A stretch of 64,000 nt of DNA from positions 1 through 64,000 of the forward strand of contig NZ_JAZAQL010000003.1 in assembly GCF_037081675.1 (NCBI RefSeq). The letters are read 5' to 3'. A program made the position numbers and the translations under genes. This document shows, piece by piece, positions 16,612 to 25,505 of this stretch. How positions within the stretch are numbered: position 1 is the stretch's first letter; each line of letters starts with the position of its first letter. The DNA comes from Halorubellus litoreus (GTDB taxonomy: Archaea > Halobacteriota > Halobacteria > Halobacteriales > Natrialbaceae). The notes under the pieces were generated by a model, which was given only the letters and a program-made list of their open reading frames with translations, did not search any database and had not been told where the DNA came from.

Positions 16612-17118
16612 TCAACCGCGGAGGAGCGTCCCGAACCCGGCTGCCCCGATGCAGAACGAGAGGAGCGCGCCGATTCCGGTGAGCGTGAGGACGCCGTTGA
16701 GGGCGGCGGCGACGACGAGCGCGACCACCCAGTCGTCGTCCACGTCGACGAACCGGTCGGCGATGGCGAGGTACGCGATGACGGCGCCGACGACCCAGGC
16801 CAGGTAGAGGAAGAAGGCGAGGAGGAGCGCGAACGGGATGCCGAGGATGGTAACGAACAGGACGACGACGACGAAGATGACGACGAGGAGCGCCACGACC
16901 CCGTACGCGAACGAGCCGATGGGATTCCGAGCGACGTCACGCATGCGCGAGCGCGTCCAGTCGGGCGCGAGCACGAGCAGGAGCGCGCCGACGACGAGCG
17001 TCGAGAGGAAGGTCCCGACGGCACCACCCCCGAGCCCGACTGTCGGGTCGACGCCGACGGGGTCGAACGGCCGACCGACCTGGAGGACCGTCGAGACGAC
17101 CACTGGTATGGGTTCCAT
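16612..17118 (-). CDS. Integral membrane protein with four helices
   Basis: A 168-residue membrane protein of unknown function with four hydrophobic segments. The first is FLSTLVVGALLLVLAP (about 37-52). After the amphipathic DWTRSRMRDVARNPIGSFAYG comes a long pair of helices (about 75-115) and a last one near 128-160. The layout (one helix, a basic cytoplasmic helix with RNP-GSF, then three helices) matches the C-terminal membrane part of bactofilin-like and related haloarchaeal polymer-forming proteins, here as a stand-alone unit. It is divergently placed from the lipase maturation factor gene 110 bases away. Confidence 0.75.
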   Translation of the reverse strand: MEPIPVVVSTVLQVGRPFDPVGVDPTVGLGGGAVGTFLSTLVVGALLLVLAPDWTRSRMRDVARNPIGSFAYGVVALLVVIFVVVVLFVTILGIPFALLLAFFLYLAWVVGAVIAYLAIADRFVDVDDDWVVALVVAAALNGVLTLTGIGALLSFCIGAAGFGTLLRG

Positions 17119-17229
17119 GACGACTCTGACGACGCGACGACGGAAAAAGGGTATGCGCGAGCCGTATCACCCGCCTGCGACCGTCTCGACGGAACCGTTT
17201 TCTGGCGAGGGGCCGTCGACCCCGCTGCG

Positions 17230-18753
17230 ATGGTCTTCGGCGTCGACGTCCCGTTCTACGACCCGGGGACGTACTGGCTGACGCGGTTCGCGCTCCAGCG
17301 CGGGGTCGCAGCGATCTACCTCGTCGCGTTCGTCGTCGCGCTCCGCCAGTTCCGCCCGCTCTGCGGCGAGGACGGGCTGCTCCCCATCGCGGACTACGTG
17401 GACCGCTTCGCGTTCCGGGAGCGCCCGAGCCTCCTCTACCTCTCGCCGACGGACCGAACCGCGGCGTGGCTCGCACGCGCCGGTATCGCGCTGAGCGCGC
17501 TCGCACTCCTGGGCGTCCCATCGATGCTCGGCACGCCCGTCGCCGTCGCGGTCTGGCTCGCGCTCTGGGCGCTGTACCTGTCGTTCGCGAACGCCGGACA
17601 GCTCTTCTACGGGTACGGCTGGGAGTCGATGCTCTGCGAGGCCGGCGCGCTCGCCGTCTTCCTCGGCGGCTGGGACGTCGCCACGCCAGCCGTCACCGTC
17701 TGGCTGTTCCGGTGGCTGCTCTTCCGGAATATGCTCGGCGCCGGCCTCATCAAGCTCCGCGGCGACGACTGCTGGCGCGACCTCACCTGCATGGACTACC
17801 ACTACGAGACCCAGCCGATGCCGAACCCCGCGAGCTGGTTCGCGCACCACCTCCCCGAGCGCTTCCATCGCGTCGAGGTCGCCGGGAATCACGTCGTCGA
17901 ACTCGCCGTCCCGCTGCTGTACTTCGCACCGCAGCCGTTCGCGTCGATAGCCGGCGCGGTAACGGTCGCGTTCATGGGCTGGCTGCTCCTGACGGGGAAC
18001 TTCTCGTGGCTGAACGCGCTCACCGTCGTGCTCGCGCTCTCGCTGTTCGCCGACCCCCAGCTCGCCGCGGTCGCCGAGTCGCTCGCCGCCGTCGCGACCG
18101 TTCTCGCCGGCGTCGACGTCATCGCGGGAGTCCCGGTGGCCGCGCCCTCGAACTGGTTCACGGCGATAGCGTGGGCGTACGCCGTCGTCGTGCTCGCGCT
18201 CAGCTACCATCCGGTTCGGAACATGCTCTCTACGGGCCAGCGGATGAACACGAGCTTCGACCCGTTGAACCTCGTGAACACGTACGGCGCGTTCGGCCAC
18301 GTTACGAAGACGCGCTACGAGCTCGTCGTCCAGGGCACCACCGACGAGGTCGTGGATGACGACACCGAGTGGGAGACCTACGAGTTCCACGGCAAACCAA
18401 CGGACGTCTCCCGGCGGCCGCCGCAGTGGGCGCCGTACCACCTGCGGCTCGACTGGCAGCTCTGGTTCGCCGCGATGCAGCCGCTCTCGCGGAACCCGTG
18501 ATTCCTGCACTTCCTCGCGAAACTCCTCGACGCCGACGAGGGGACGCTGTCGCTCGTCCGCACCGACCCGTTCGACGGCGACCCGCCCGAGCACGTTCGC
18601 GCGCTCCGCTACGAGTACCGGTACGCGACGCCCGCGGAGCGACGCGAGACCGGCGACTGGTGGCGGCGCGAACGCGTCGGCACCTACGCGGGGCCGATGG
18701 CGCGCGACAGCACGCACCTCGAACTGGCGCTGCGACGCCGTGGCTGGGACTGA
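17230..18753 (+). pseudogene. Lipase maturation factor (LMF1-like) family membrane protein, interrupted by an in-frame TGA
   Basis: A multi-helix membrane protein of the LMF family, whose animal member helps lipases fold in the ER; archaeal roles are unknown. Family marks include the GYGWESMLCEAGALAVFLGGW region, FRWLLFRNMLGAGLIKLRGD, and TCMDYHYETQPMPNP. The first 423 codons end at TGA 18499-18501. Beyond it the same frame runs 83 more codons, still recognisable as LMF: FLHFLAKLL, VRALRYEYRYATPAERRETG and DWWRRERVGTY. In the family the position after ASN-Pro or Ser-Pro is Trp (PWF), so TGG to TGA is the likely change. It is a nonsense mutation, a read error, or read-through. Without the tail the conserved cytoplasmic end is lost. 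Confidence 0.85.
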
Positions 18754-18822
18754 CCAACCATCGCTGGCCGTTGCACTCGCGGTCGTGGTCGCGGGGGCGG
18801 GGAAGGGATGGGGACAGTGGTG

Positions 18823-19218
18823 TCACTCGACGAGCGTGGATGCGAGCCCGAGGACGTATCCAGCGAGCCCCCAGGGCGCCCACGACGATGCGAGCGTCGC
18901 GACGAACGCCACCAGTGCGGCCGACAGCCCGCCGGCGGTCGCGAGCACGTACGTACCGGTGACGAGGATGCCGACGGCGACGATGCCAGCGGTGACGTAC
19001 GCGATAACGAGTTCGTAGAGCACGGGGCCGAGTCGCTCGGGGACGCCCGTTCGACCGAGGAGGAATCCGGGGAGGGCGACGACGGCGACGAACGCGGCGA
19101 CGTTCGGAACGCCGACGAAGACGTCCGTCCCGGCGAGCGTCGCCACCGTGAAGGTCACTGCGGCGAGAGCGACTGCGAGCCCGCCGAGGATGCGGGCTCG
19201 CGCTTCGAGTACGGGCAC
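18823..19218 (-). CDS. Four-helix membrane protein
   Basis: A 131-residue hydrophobic protein with four predicted membrane segments (about 8-30, 33-51, 65-87 and 95-120) and short loops; ending GLASTLVE. No residue pattern suggests transport or catalysis. The GTG at 19218 is chosen because everything upstream in the frame is arginine- and serine-rich, and because a minus-strand ATTTTAC stretch at 19247-19253 sits about 32 bases before it. The divergent neighbour is the ABC transporter pair. No family name is recognised. Confidence 0.6.
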   Translation of the reverse strand: MPVLEARARILGGLAVALAAVTFTVATLAGTDVFVGVPNVAAFVAVVALPGFLLGRTGVPERLGPVLYELVIAYVTAGIVAVGILVTGTYVLATAGGLSAALVAFVATLASSWAPWGLAGYVLGLASTLVE

Positions 19219-19422
19219 GTGCTGCGACAGTCGCCCCCCGGCGAGTAAAATCCCGTGGCTCGCCGATGCAGTGAACGAGCTCGACCGGCGAGTGCGCTCG
19301 AAGCGACCGAGGTGTGACGGGGAACGCGCCCGCACGGCAGTCCGTTGCGGTTGGAAATCGCCATACGCCTCGACGGCTTCGCGGGAGGTAGCCACGGTTG
19401 CTGGCTCTGCAATCACCCCCTT

Positions 19423-19431
19423 GATTTAATA
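19423..19431 (+). promoter_or_regulatory. TATA box of the ABC-2 exporter operon
   Basis: GATTTAATA is centred 30 bases before the ATG at 19457 but only 15 before the in-frame GTG at 19442. It therefore decides in favour of the ATG. Confidence 0.6.
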
Positions 19432-19456
19432 CGAGTGGCAGGTGACGACTACGTTG

Positions 19457-20437
19457 ATGACAGCGATTCAAACGGACGCCCTGACCAAGCGCTTCGGCGA
19501 GGACGTCCTCGCCGTCGACGGCCTCGACCTCGAAGTACGCGAGGGCGAAGTGTTCGGATTCCTCGGCCCGAACGGCGCCGGGAAGTCCACGACGATCAAC
19601 ATGATACTCGGGTTCCTCCAGCCCACGTCCGGCTCCGTCTCCGTCCTCGGGATGGACGTGACCCGCGAGTCACTCGCCATCCGCCAGCGCATCGGCCTGC
19701 TCCCCGAGGGATACGAGCCCTACGAGAACCTCACCGGACGCGAGCACGTCCAGTCGGCCATCCACGCGAAGGCCGCCGACGACGACCCGGACGAACTGCT
19801 GGAGCGCGTCGGCCTGGCCCCCGACGACGCGCGTCGCGCCGCCAGCGAGTACTCCACGGGGATGGCGAAGCGGATGAGTCTCGCCGTCGCGCTCGTCGGC
19901 GAACCCGAACTCATCATCCTCGACGAGCCGTCGACGGGACTGGACCCGGACGGCGTCGCGCTCCTCCGGAGCATCATCCAGGAGGAGACCGAGCGCGGCG
20001 CGGCCATCTTCTTCTGCAGTCACATCCTCGAGGAGGTCGAGAAGGTCTGCGACCGCGTCGGCATCCTCAACCAGGGCGAACTCGTCGCGCTCGACACCAT
20101 CGACAACCTCCGGAGCGAACTCCAGACGGGCGCGACCGTCTCGGCGCAACTCGACGCCGTCCCCGAACCGCTGGACGTGGCGAGCGTCGACGGCGTCCGG
20201 ACGGCGAGCGTGACCGACAGCACCGTCGACGTCGAGGTGTCGTCGTCGGCGGCGAAGATGGACGCCCTCCGGTACCTCGACGACCGCGCGACCGTCGAGG
20301 ACGTCCGCATCGACGACGCGTCGCTCGAAGCGCTCTTCGACGAGTACACCGGGCACGGGAGCGCGAACGAGACCACGACGGAGTCGGCGCCGGCCGCCGA
20401 GCAACGGGCCGCCGCCGACGGAGGTGAGTCCGCGTGA
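19457..20437 (+). CDS. ABC-2 type exporter ATP-binding protein
   Basis: A 326-residue ABC ATPase of the CcmA/YhaQ type. The Walker A motif is GPNGAGKST near 45, with Q loop region GLLPEGYEPYENLT, signature YSTGMAKRMSLA, Walker B LIILDEPSTGLDP, and the switch His in FCSHILEEVEK. The C-terminal 100 residues form the accessory domain usual for ABC-2 exporters. It overlaps the permease gene by four bases, so the two form one transporter. Such pairs export drugs, lipids or peptides; the substrate is unknown. The TATA position supports the ATG at 19457 over the GTG at 19442. Confidence 0.92.
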   Translation: MTAIQTDALTKRFGEDVLAVDGLDLEVREGEVFGFLGPNGAGKSTTINMILGFLQPTSGSVSVLGMDVTRESLAIRQRIGLLPEGYEPYENLTGREHVQSAIHAKAADDDPDELLERVGLAPDDARRAASEYSTGMAKRMSLAVALVGEPELIILDEPSTGLDPDGVALLRSIIQEETERGAAIFFCSHILEEVEKVCDRVGILNQGELVALDTIDNLRSELQTGATVSAQLDAVPEPLDVASVDGVRTASVTDSTVDVEVSSSAAKMDALRYLDDRATVEDVRIDDASLEALFDEYTGHGSANETTTESAPAAEQRAAADGGESA

Positions 20438-21291
20438 GCTTCGCGACCGTCTTCCGCGACGACTTCAAGAACACGCGGCGCTCGTACGTCGTCCTCGGCG
20501 TCATCGCGACCCTCACCGGGTTCGTCTCCCTCATCACGTACTCGGTCGCCGAGTTCCACGACGACGCGTTCCGCGCGCTGTTCGACGTCTCGTTCTTCTT
20601 CTTCCTCGTGTTCCCGCTCATCCTCGTGCCGCTCACGTACCTCTCGGTCGCCGGCGACCGCGAGCACGGGTCGATAAAGCACACGCTCGGCCTCCCGAAC
20701 ACGCGCGCCGAGTACGTCCTCGGGAAGTACGTCTCCCGGACCGCGGTCGCGCTCGGCGCGGTGCTCGCGTCCGTCCTCGCGGCGCTCCTCATCGGGCTGG
20801 GGATGTACGACGGGAGCGTCGACGTCGCGCGGTTCGCGACGTTCGCCGCCATCACCGGCCTGTTCGTCGCGTCGATGACCGCGATCTTCGTCGCGTGCTC
20901 GACGCTCACCAGCCGCCGTTCCCGCGCGATGTTCGGCGTCATCGGCCTGTACTTCCTCCTCGGGCCGTTCTGGCTCGGGTTCCTCCCCGTCGTCAGCCTC
21001 CAGACTGTCGTCACGACCGTCGCGGACCTGTTCGGCGCGACCGTCTCGGAGTCGACGCGAGGATGGATCACGGCCGCCTCCCCGACGACCGCGTACCTCT
21101 CCGGGCTCGAACCCGTGTACGACGGCGTCATCGGGAGCGGCGACTACCCGCGCGTCACCCGGAACTACGCCGTCGAAGGGTCCAGAGAGATCTATCAGGA
21201 GAACTGGTTCAACTACGCGACGATGACCGCGTGGGGCGTCGTCGCGCTCGCCGCGAGCTACGCGCGCTTCCGCGTCGCCGAACTCGGGTGA
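20434..21291 (+). CDS. ABC-2 type transporter permease
   Basis: A 285-residue membrane subunit with six hydrophobic segments. It starts with a cytoplasmic FRDDFKNTRRSYVV segment, then the first helix. A conserved YLSVAGDREHGSIKHTLGLPNTRAEYVLGKYVSR stretch follows helix two and is the ABC-2 family coupling region. The start GTG overlaps the ATPase stop (GTGA), implying translational coupling. A long loop between helices five and six (about 200-255) faces outside and is polar. It ends one base before the stop of the convergent hydrolase gene. Confidence 0.9.
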   Translation: MSFATVFRDDFKNTRRSYVVLGVIATLTGFVSLITYSVAEFHDDAFRALFDVSFFFFLVFPLILVPLTYLSVAGDREHGSIKHTLGLPNTRAEYVLGKYVSRTAVALGAVLASVLAALLIGLGMYDGSVDVARFATFAAITGLFVASMTAIFVACSTLTSRRSRAMFGVIGLYFLLGPFWLGFLPVVSLQTVVTTVADLFGATVSESTRGWITAASPTTAYLSGLEPVYDGVIGSGDYPRVTRNYAVEGSREIYQENWFNYATMTAWGVVALAASYARFRVAELG

Positions 21292-21292
21292 G

Positions 21293-22174
21293 TCAGCGGA
21301 CGACGTCCGCTATCCGGGGCGCACAGCCCGCGTCCGGCTCGTAGTACGAGTAGTGGTCCGCGACCTGGTCCGTGACGTCGACGTCCCGGTACGTCGCGGG
21401 GGCGTCGGCCGGGTCGCAGATGCCGCCGTGACCGACCGCGTTCGTGCCGTCCGAGAACCGGTAGAGCCACCCGAGGACCTCGTCACGACCGCTGTGGAAG
21501 TTCACGAGGCTCGGGGTGGCGGCCTCGATAGCGTCGCCGTACCGGCCGTCGGTCTCGACGCTCTCCTTCGGTATCGCGCCGCCGAGGAGCGACGCGGTCG
21601 CGACGGCGTTCTCGCGCCCGGCGTCGGCGAGCGACCGGAGGCACTCGCAGACGACGCGCGCCCCCAGGGAGTGTGCGACGAGGTGGACGGGGCGGCCGTC
21701 ATCGTCGGCCCAGCGAGCGAGCCAGTCGGCGAGCGCGGGCCCGTTCGCGTCCGCGGTCCGCTTCGCGGGCGCCCAGTCCCGGTCGGAGTCCCACGTGTAC
21801 GACACCACGGGATGTGGGACGTTCTGGTCGCGGAGCGCGGTCCGTGTCGTGTACGCCTGGTTCAGCGCCTCGGATTCGGCTGCACCGAGCCCGTGGACGT
21901 ACACGACGAGCGCATCGGCGTCCTCGGTCGACCACGCGCCCTCCCGCGTCACCGTCGGGTCGTCGACGCCCGCGTTGACGTTGCCCTCGTCGTCGAAGAC
22001 GCCGCGCGTCGAGAGCCGCGGATAGTCCTCGGGAGCGACGAGGTCGCCGTCGTCGCCCCGGAGCGATTGCTGGACGTACAAGGCACCTGCACCGGCCAGT
22101 CCGAGCGTCCCGCCGACGCCGGCGAGGAGGCGTCGGCGCGTCAGCAGACGTCGGTCGTCGTCGTTCTCTGAGAT
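21293..22174 (-). CDS. Alpha/beta hydrolase with Tat-like signal; expected start codon reads ATC
   Basis: A serine-hydrolase-like alpha/beta protein, 293 residues if it begins at 22174. The core shows VVYVHGLGAAE (oxyanion region), the nucleophile elbow VAHSLGARVV near 175 and a late Asp/His in the C-terminal third; AHSLG is the usual GxSxG variant. The nearest standard start is TTG at 22081. Upstream in the same frame, however, lies a clean Tat signal (LTRRRLLAGVGGTLGLAGAG). It would begin at codon ATC TCA GAG AAC, exactly where ATG is expected, 29 bases from a TATA box. Either ATC initiates, or ATG has mutated and the protein is no longer exported. Confidence 0.78.
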   Translation of the reverse strand: MSENDDDRRLLTRRRLLAGVGGTLGLAGAGALYVQQSLRGDDGDLVAPEDYPRLSTRGVFDDEGNVNAGVDDPTVTREGAWSTEDADALVVYVHGLGAAESEALNQAYTTRTALRDQNVPHPVVSYTWDSDRDWAPAKRTADANGPALADWLARWADDDGRPVHLVAHSLGARVVCECLRSLADAGRENAVATASLLGGAIPKESVETDGRYGDAIEAATPSLVNFHSGRDEVLGWLYRFSDGTNAVGHGGICDPADAPATYRDVDVTDQVADHYSYYEPDAGCAPRIADVVR

Positions 22175-22199
22175 ATTGGATTCGTAGCCGATGCGTCGG

Positions 22200-22207
22200 G
22201 AAAATAC
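22200..22207 (-). promoter_or_regulatory. TATA box upstream of the ATC-start hydrolase
   Basis: On the minus strand GTATTTTC, centred about 29-30 bases before the ATC at 22172-22174. It places the leaderless transcript start at that codon and not at the TTG 93 bases further on. Confidence 0.55.
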
Positions 22208-22265
22208 CCTCGACCGCGGCGAACCGGTCGTCGACCGACAGCGCGGGTTCCCCGAGCCAGCGCGC

Positions 22266-23117
22266 TCAGACCCGCTCGACGCTGATGGCCTCGTACTCGT
22301 CCTCGCCGCCGCCGTCCCCGATACCGAGCGTGTACGACTCGAACGCCGGCGCGAACGAGACGTCGACGTCGTACTCGGTACCGTCGCGACTGACCGACCG
22401 GACGACGTTCTCGTCGAAGTCGACGGTCATCGCGTACTCCATCCACCCGGTGTCGTCGACCGACTCGTCGAGTCTGACCTTCCCCGTGTCCGGCCCGCGG
22501 ACGTAGAAGCGGTCCTTGCTGCTCCACCGGTGCTCGCGGATCTCGACGAGCGAATCGGTCCCGGTCGCGAACACCCGGAAGATGGGGATGCCGTCGTACT
22601 CCGTGTGCGTGACGCGATGCGTCGCCTCGAACCGGTGCGTGCCCGTGGCTTCGATGGTCGCCTTCGTCCGAACCGCCATGTCCGAGGCGTACTGGGTCGC
22701 CGCAACCGGCGAGTTGTACCGGAGCACGCCGCCGGACTCCTCCAACTCTTCCTCCTCGTGGTATCGCGTCACCGCCCACGTGTCGTCGTACGTCCCGTCC
22801 TCGAAGTCGTCGCCGAAACTGGCGGCGCCGGCTGTCTCCTCGGTCCGCGTCTCCGTCTCCGTCTCCGTCTCCGTGGGGTCCGCGTCTGCAGTGGTCGCGT
22901 CGTCGTTCTCGACGTCCGATTCCTCCTGGACGTCCGGGTCGCGCGGCGCGTAGTCCTCGCTGTCGATGACGCCGTCGCCGTCCGAGTCCTTGATCGACGT
23001 CGCCGTGCTCGTCGGCTCCTCGCTCCCGGTGAGTCGCAGGCAACCCGAAACCCCTATCGTCCCCGTGACGCCGACGGCCGCGAGAATCCGTCGACGCGTG
23101 CTCCGTTCGTCTTTCAT
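22266..23117 (-). CDS. Tat-exported lipoprotein with Ca-binding repeat and a jelly-roll-like domain
   Basis: A 283-residue surface lipoprotein. Tat motif RSTRRRILAA (residues 5-14) and lipobox GVSGC give a lipid-modified Cys26. A thrombospondin type 3-like calcium motif follows (DSDGDGVIDSEDYAPRDPD, about 42-60), then an acidic Glu-Thr-rich linker. Residues 110-283 form a beta-rich domain (FGDDFEDGTYDDTWAVTRYH to EDEYEAISVERV) of the concanavalin/LamG-like type often used to bind sugars. No catalytic residues are evident. It is likely a cell-surface binding protein. It lies between the hydrolase and the radical SAM genes, all on the minus strand. Confidence 0.82.
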   Translation of the reverse strand: MKDERSTRRRILAAVGVTGTIGVSGCLRLTGSEEPTSTATSIKDSDGDGVIDSEDYAPRDPDVQEESDVENDDATTADADPTETETETETRTEETAGAASFGDDFEDGTYDDTWAVTRYHEEEELEESGGVLRYNSPVAATQYASDMAVRTKATIEATGTHRFEATHRVTHTEYDGIPIFRVFATGTDSLVEIREHRWSSKDRFYVRGPDTGKVRLDESVDDTGWMEYAMTVDFDENVVRSVSRDGTEYDVDVSFAPAFESYTLGIGDGGGEDEYEAISVERV

Positions 23118-23223
23118 GCTGGCTCGCTCTGGATATTGTCGCGCATCCAACTGGATAAAGTGTGTCGGTCTGGGCGACTTTCAGTTCGGTCAGACGAATC
23201 CGGGGCTCCCGGCTGGGCTTCGA

Positions 23224-24435
23224 TCAGTCCGCGTCCATCGCGCCCGGCGTTCCGGAGGCGTTCACGTCGATCTCCTCGTCGGTGAGGTAACACTGGGGGT
23301 CTTCGCCCCAGAGGTCGCCGGTTGCGCCGAGCGCGCGCAGCCGAGAGCCGCCGCGACAGACGTCGACGTAGTCGCAGGACTGGCAGCGTTCGGGGAGGTG
23401 TTGCTCGCGCTCGCGGAGCGCGCCGAGGAGCGGGTTCGTGTCGTCGCTCCAGATGTCGCCGAACGCGCGGTCGCGGACGTTCCCGAGGCTGTAGTCCTGC
23501 CAGAACTGCGTGAGGTGGACGTTCCCCTGGTAGTCGACGTCGGCGACGCGTTCGCCCGCGGGGTCGCCGCCGTTCCGCCGGAGGTACTCGCGGACCATGC
23601 TCGCGTGAGCGTCGCCGAGTTCGTCGCGAGCGTACTCGACGAGGAAGCCGGCGTCGGCGTAGTTCCCGACGAGGAGCGTCTCGATGTCTTCGCCGTCGGC
23701 GTGGTACTCGCGGGTGAGGTCGCAGACCCTGCGGACGGCCTCTCGCTTGTCGGCGGGGTCGAGGTCCGCGTCCGGGATGCCGCGGCCGCCGTAGTCGAGG
23801 TGATAGAAGCAGAAGCGGTCGACGCCCTCGTCGTACAGGAGGTCGACGACGTCCTCGAGGACGGGCGCGGTGCGCTCCGTTATCGTGTACCGGAGTCCGG
23901 TCTTCACGCCGGCGTCCTTGAAGCAGTGGATGCCGCGGATGGCAGCGTCGAAGGCGCCTTCCTGGCCGCGGAACGCGTCGTTGACCTCGCGCGTCCCGTC
24001 GACGCTCACGCCGGCGTACTTCAGGCCGGCGTCGCGGAGCGCTTCGGCGCGCTCCTCGGTGACGAGCGTCCCGTTCGTCGACAGCACGGGTCGGATACCG
24101 AGGTCGTCGGCGTACGCGACGAGGTGCTCGAGGTCCGGTCGCGCGAGCGGTTCACCACCCGAGAACAGCACGACTGGGACGCCGAACTCCGCGAGGTCCT
24201 CGAGGAGTCGTTCGCCTTCCTCGGTGGAGAGCTCGGCGGGCGCGCAGCCGTCGTCAGCGCCCGCGTAGCAGTGCTCGCAGTACAGGTTGCACTGCTTGGT
24301 CGTGTTCCACACCACGACGGGGCGCCGCTGCTTCTCCTCCGATATCTGGGGTTCGTCGGCCTCGTCGGCGGCGTCGTACCGCAGGCCGTCCCCCTCGGCG
24401 TCGAGCCCGCAGAGGAGTTTGCTGACCGATATCAT
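23224..24435 (-). CDS. Radical SAM/SPASM enzyme (AhbC/PqqE-like, partner of Htur_1727-type protein)
   Basis: A 403-residue radical SAM enzyme. The CxxxCxxC cluster motif is Cys49, 53 and 56 in TTKQCNLYCEHCYAG, with the GGEPL motif (FSGGEPLARPD) following. The C-terminal SPASM region carries RCQSCDYVDVCRGGSR and DPQCYLTDEE for further clusters. The opening MISVSKLLCGLDAEGDGLRYD and HLTQFWQDYSLGNVRDR closely recall the AhbC family (12,18-didecarboxysiroheme deacetylase of the alternative heme pathway). Haloarchaeal members beside small Htur_1727 proteins have been proposed as peptide-modifying enzymes. It starts at the base after the partner's stop, so the pair is one operon. Confidence 0.88.
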   Translation of the reverse strand: MISVSKLLCGLDAEGDGLRYDAADEADEPQISEEKQRRPVVVWNTTKQCNLYCEHCYAGADDGCAPAELSTEEGERLLEDLAEFGVPVVLFSGGEPLARPDLEHLVAYADDLGIRPVLSTNGTLVTEERAEALRDAGLKYAGVSVDGTREVNDAFRGQEGAFDAAIRGIHCFKDAGVKTGLRYTITERTAPVLEDVVDLLYDEGVDRFCFYHLDYGGRGIPDADLDPADKREAVRRVCDLTREYHADGEDIETLLVGNYADAGFLVEYARDELGDAHASMVREYLRRNGGDPAGERVADVDYQGNVHLTQFWQDYSLGNVRDRAFGDIWSDDTNPLLGALREREQHLPERCQSCDYVDVCRGGSRLRALGATGDLWGEDPQCYLTDEEIDVNASGTPGAMDAD

Positions 24436-24759
24436 CTATAACTCCCGCTGCCGCGGTTCCTCGTAGTCCTCGCCCCCATCGAACCCCGAGACGTCCCCCG
24501 GCGCCGGTTCGCCCTCGGCGTCGAGGTCGTGCGTCGAGAACCGCGAGAACTCGCCCGCGGGACACACCCAGACGTCGTCGGCGTACCACGCGAACAACCG
24601 CGTCGCACGCTCGTAGGCGCCCTCGGCGTCCTCCGCGGTGACGCTCCCGACGTGCCGGAGCGGGTCCTCGGAGTCGTCGCGCACGAACACCTCGAATGCG
24701 GTTCCCTCGTCGGCGCGCGGCCGCTCCGCGACCGTCACGCGCTCGGCTGGCGCTTCCAT
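24436..24759 (-). CDS. Htur_1727-family radical-SAM-partnered protein (candidate RiPP), PaaB-like
   Basis: A 107-residue protein ending directly before the start of the radical SAM gene. The core EVFVRDDSEDPLRHVGSV, then AYERATRLFAWYADDVWVCPA, is the signature of the Htur_1727 family, predicted from gene pairing to be a ribosomal peptide substrate. The same core also resembles PaaB, the small subunit of phenylacetyl-CoA epoxidase, so it may instead be an accessory subunit. The single cysteine (VCPA) and aromatic cluster are possible modification sites. The start is the ATG at 24759 rather than the earlier in-frame one, as conservation begins there. Confidence 0.8.
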   Translation of the reverse strand: MEAPAERVTVAERPRADEGTAFEVFVRDDSEDPLRHVGSVTAEDAEGAYERATRLFAWYADDVWVCPAGEFSRFSTHDLDAEGEPAPGDVSGFDGGEDYEEPRQREL

Positions 24760-24971
24760 ACCGCCGACTCGGGACGCCACCCCCACTTACGTCTCGGTCG
24801 TTCCCACGACGCTGGAACGCACCCGAACGTGGCGACAGTGGCACCGAACAGTCGACCCTCGCCCGCTCCACGGATCCATCGGCGCGTTGATTGCTCGTCG
24901 CGTTCGAGTCAGGATACGGATAGCGTACGGTCCCTATACCAATCCACTCGACGCACCAGACGTGACCTATC

Positions 24972-25415
24972 GTGAACCGCATACTCGTTCCGTTCGACGG
25001 ATCGCCGCTGTCTCGGCGCGCACTGGAATGGGCGACGACGGCGTTCCCGGACGCGACGGCGATAGCGTTCTACGTCATCGACCAACAGACGGACCCGACG
25101 GCGTCGGAGGGATGGGGCGACCACCCCGGCGAGTGGGAGGAGTGGCTCGCGGATCGCGACGACCACGCCCGAGCGCTGTTCGCCGACGCCCGTGACGTCG
25201 TGAACGACGACGCGACCCTGGAGACGGGCGTCGGTGTCGGTCGCGTCGTCGCGGAGATACTCGACGCCGTCGACGCGTTCGACGCGGACCTCGTCGTCGT
25301 CGGCCTCCACGGCCGGTCGCGGTTCGTCGAGGTGCTACCGGGCGAGACCGCCGAGGCGGTGATGCGGCAGTCGCCCGTCCCGGTGGTGGTCGTCCGGAAC
25401 CCACCGGCGTCCTGA
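24972..25415 (+). CDS. Universal stress protein UspA family
   Basis: A 147-residue UspA domain, starting at a GTG: NRILVPFDGSPLSRRALEWA, then a variable tryptophan-rich loop, and the nucleotide-binding signature VVVGLHGRSRFVEVLPGETAEAVMRQSPVPVVVV. The canonical G-2X-G is present (GLHGRSR), but the distal GS pair is replaced by GE, so ATP binding may be weak. It is divergent from the Htur_1727/radical SAM operon. It is related to, but clearly distinct from, the UspA at 2358-2786. Confidence 0.9.
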   Translation: MNRILVPFDGSPLSRRALEWATTAFPDATAIAFYVIDQQTDPTASEGWGDHPGEWEEWLADRDDHARALFADARDVVNDDATLETGVGVGRVVAEILDAVDAFDADLVVVGLHGRSRFVEVLPGETAEAVMRQSPVPVVVVRNPPAS

Positions 25416-25505
25416 CCGACCGCACCGGTCCGAACCCGCGCGGTCGACCTCGGAGCGCCGGGGTCGCGAGAGTCCGCGACCGCTACCGCGGGTTCCTCGA
25501 CGACG

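Noticed and set aside
17230..18753. Selenocysteine or pyrrolysine recoding at TGA 18499
   Set aside because: The family residue at this place is Trp; pyrrolysine uses TAG; no selenocysteine machinery or SECIS-like hairpin is seen here.
24436..24759. True PaaB subunit of phenylacetyl-CoA epoxidase
   Set aside because: No paaA, paaC or paaD genes nearby; its neighbour is a radical SAM gene.
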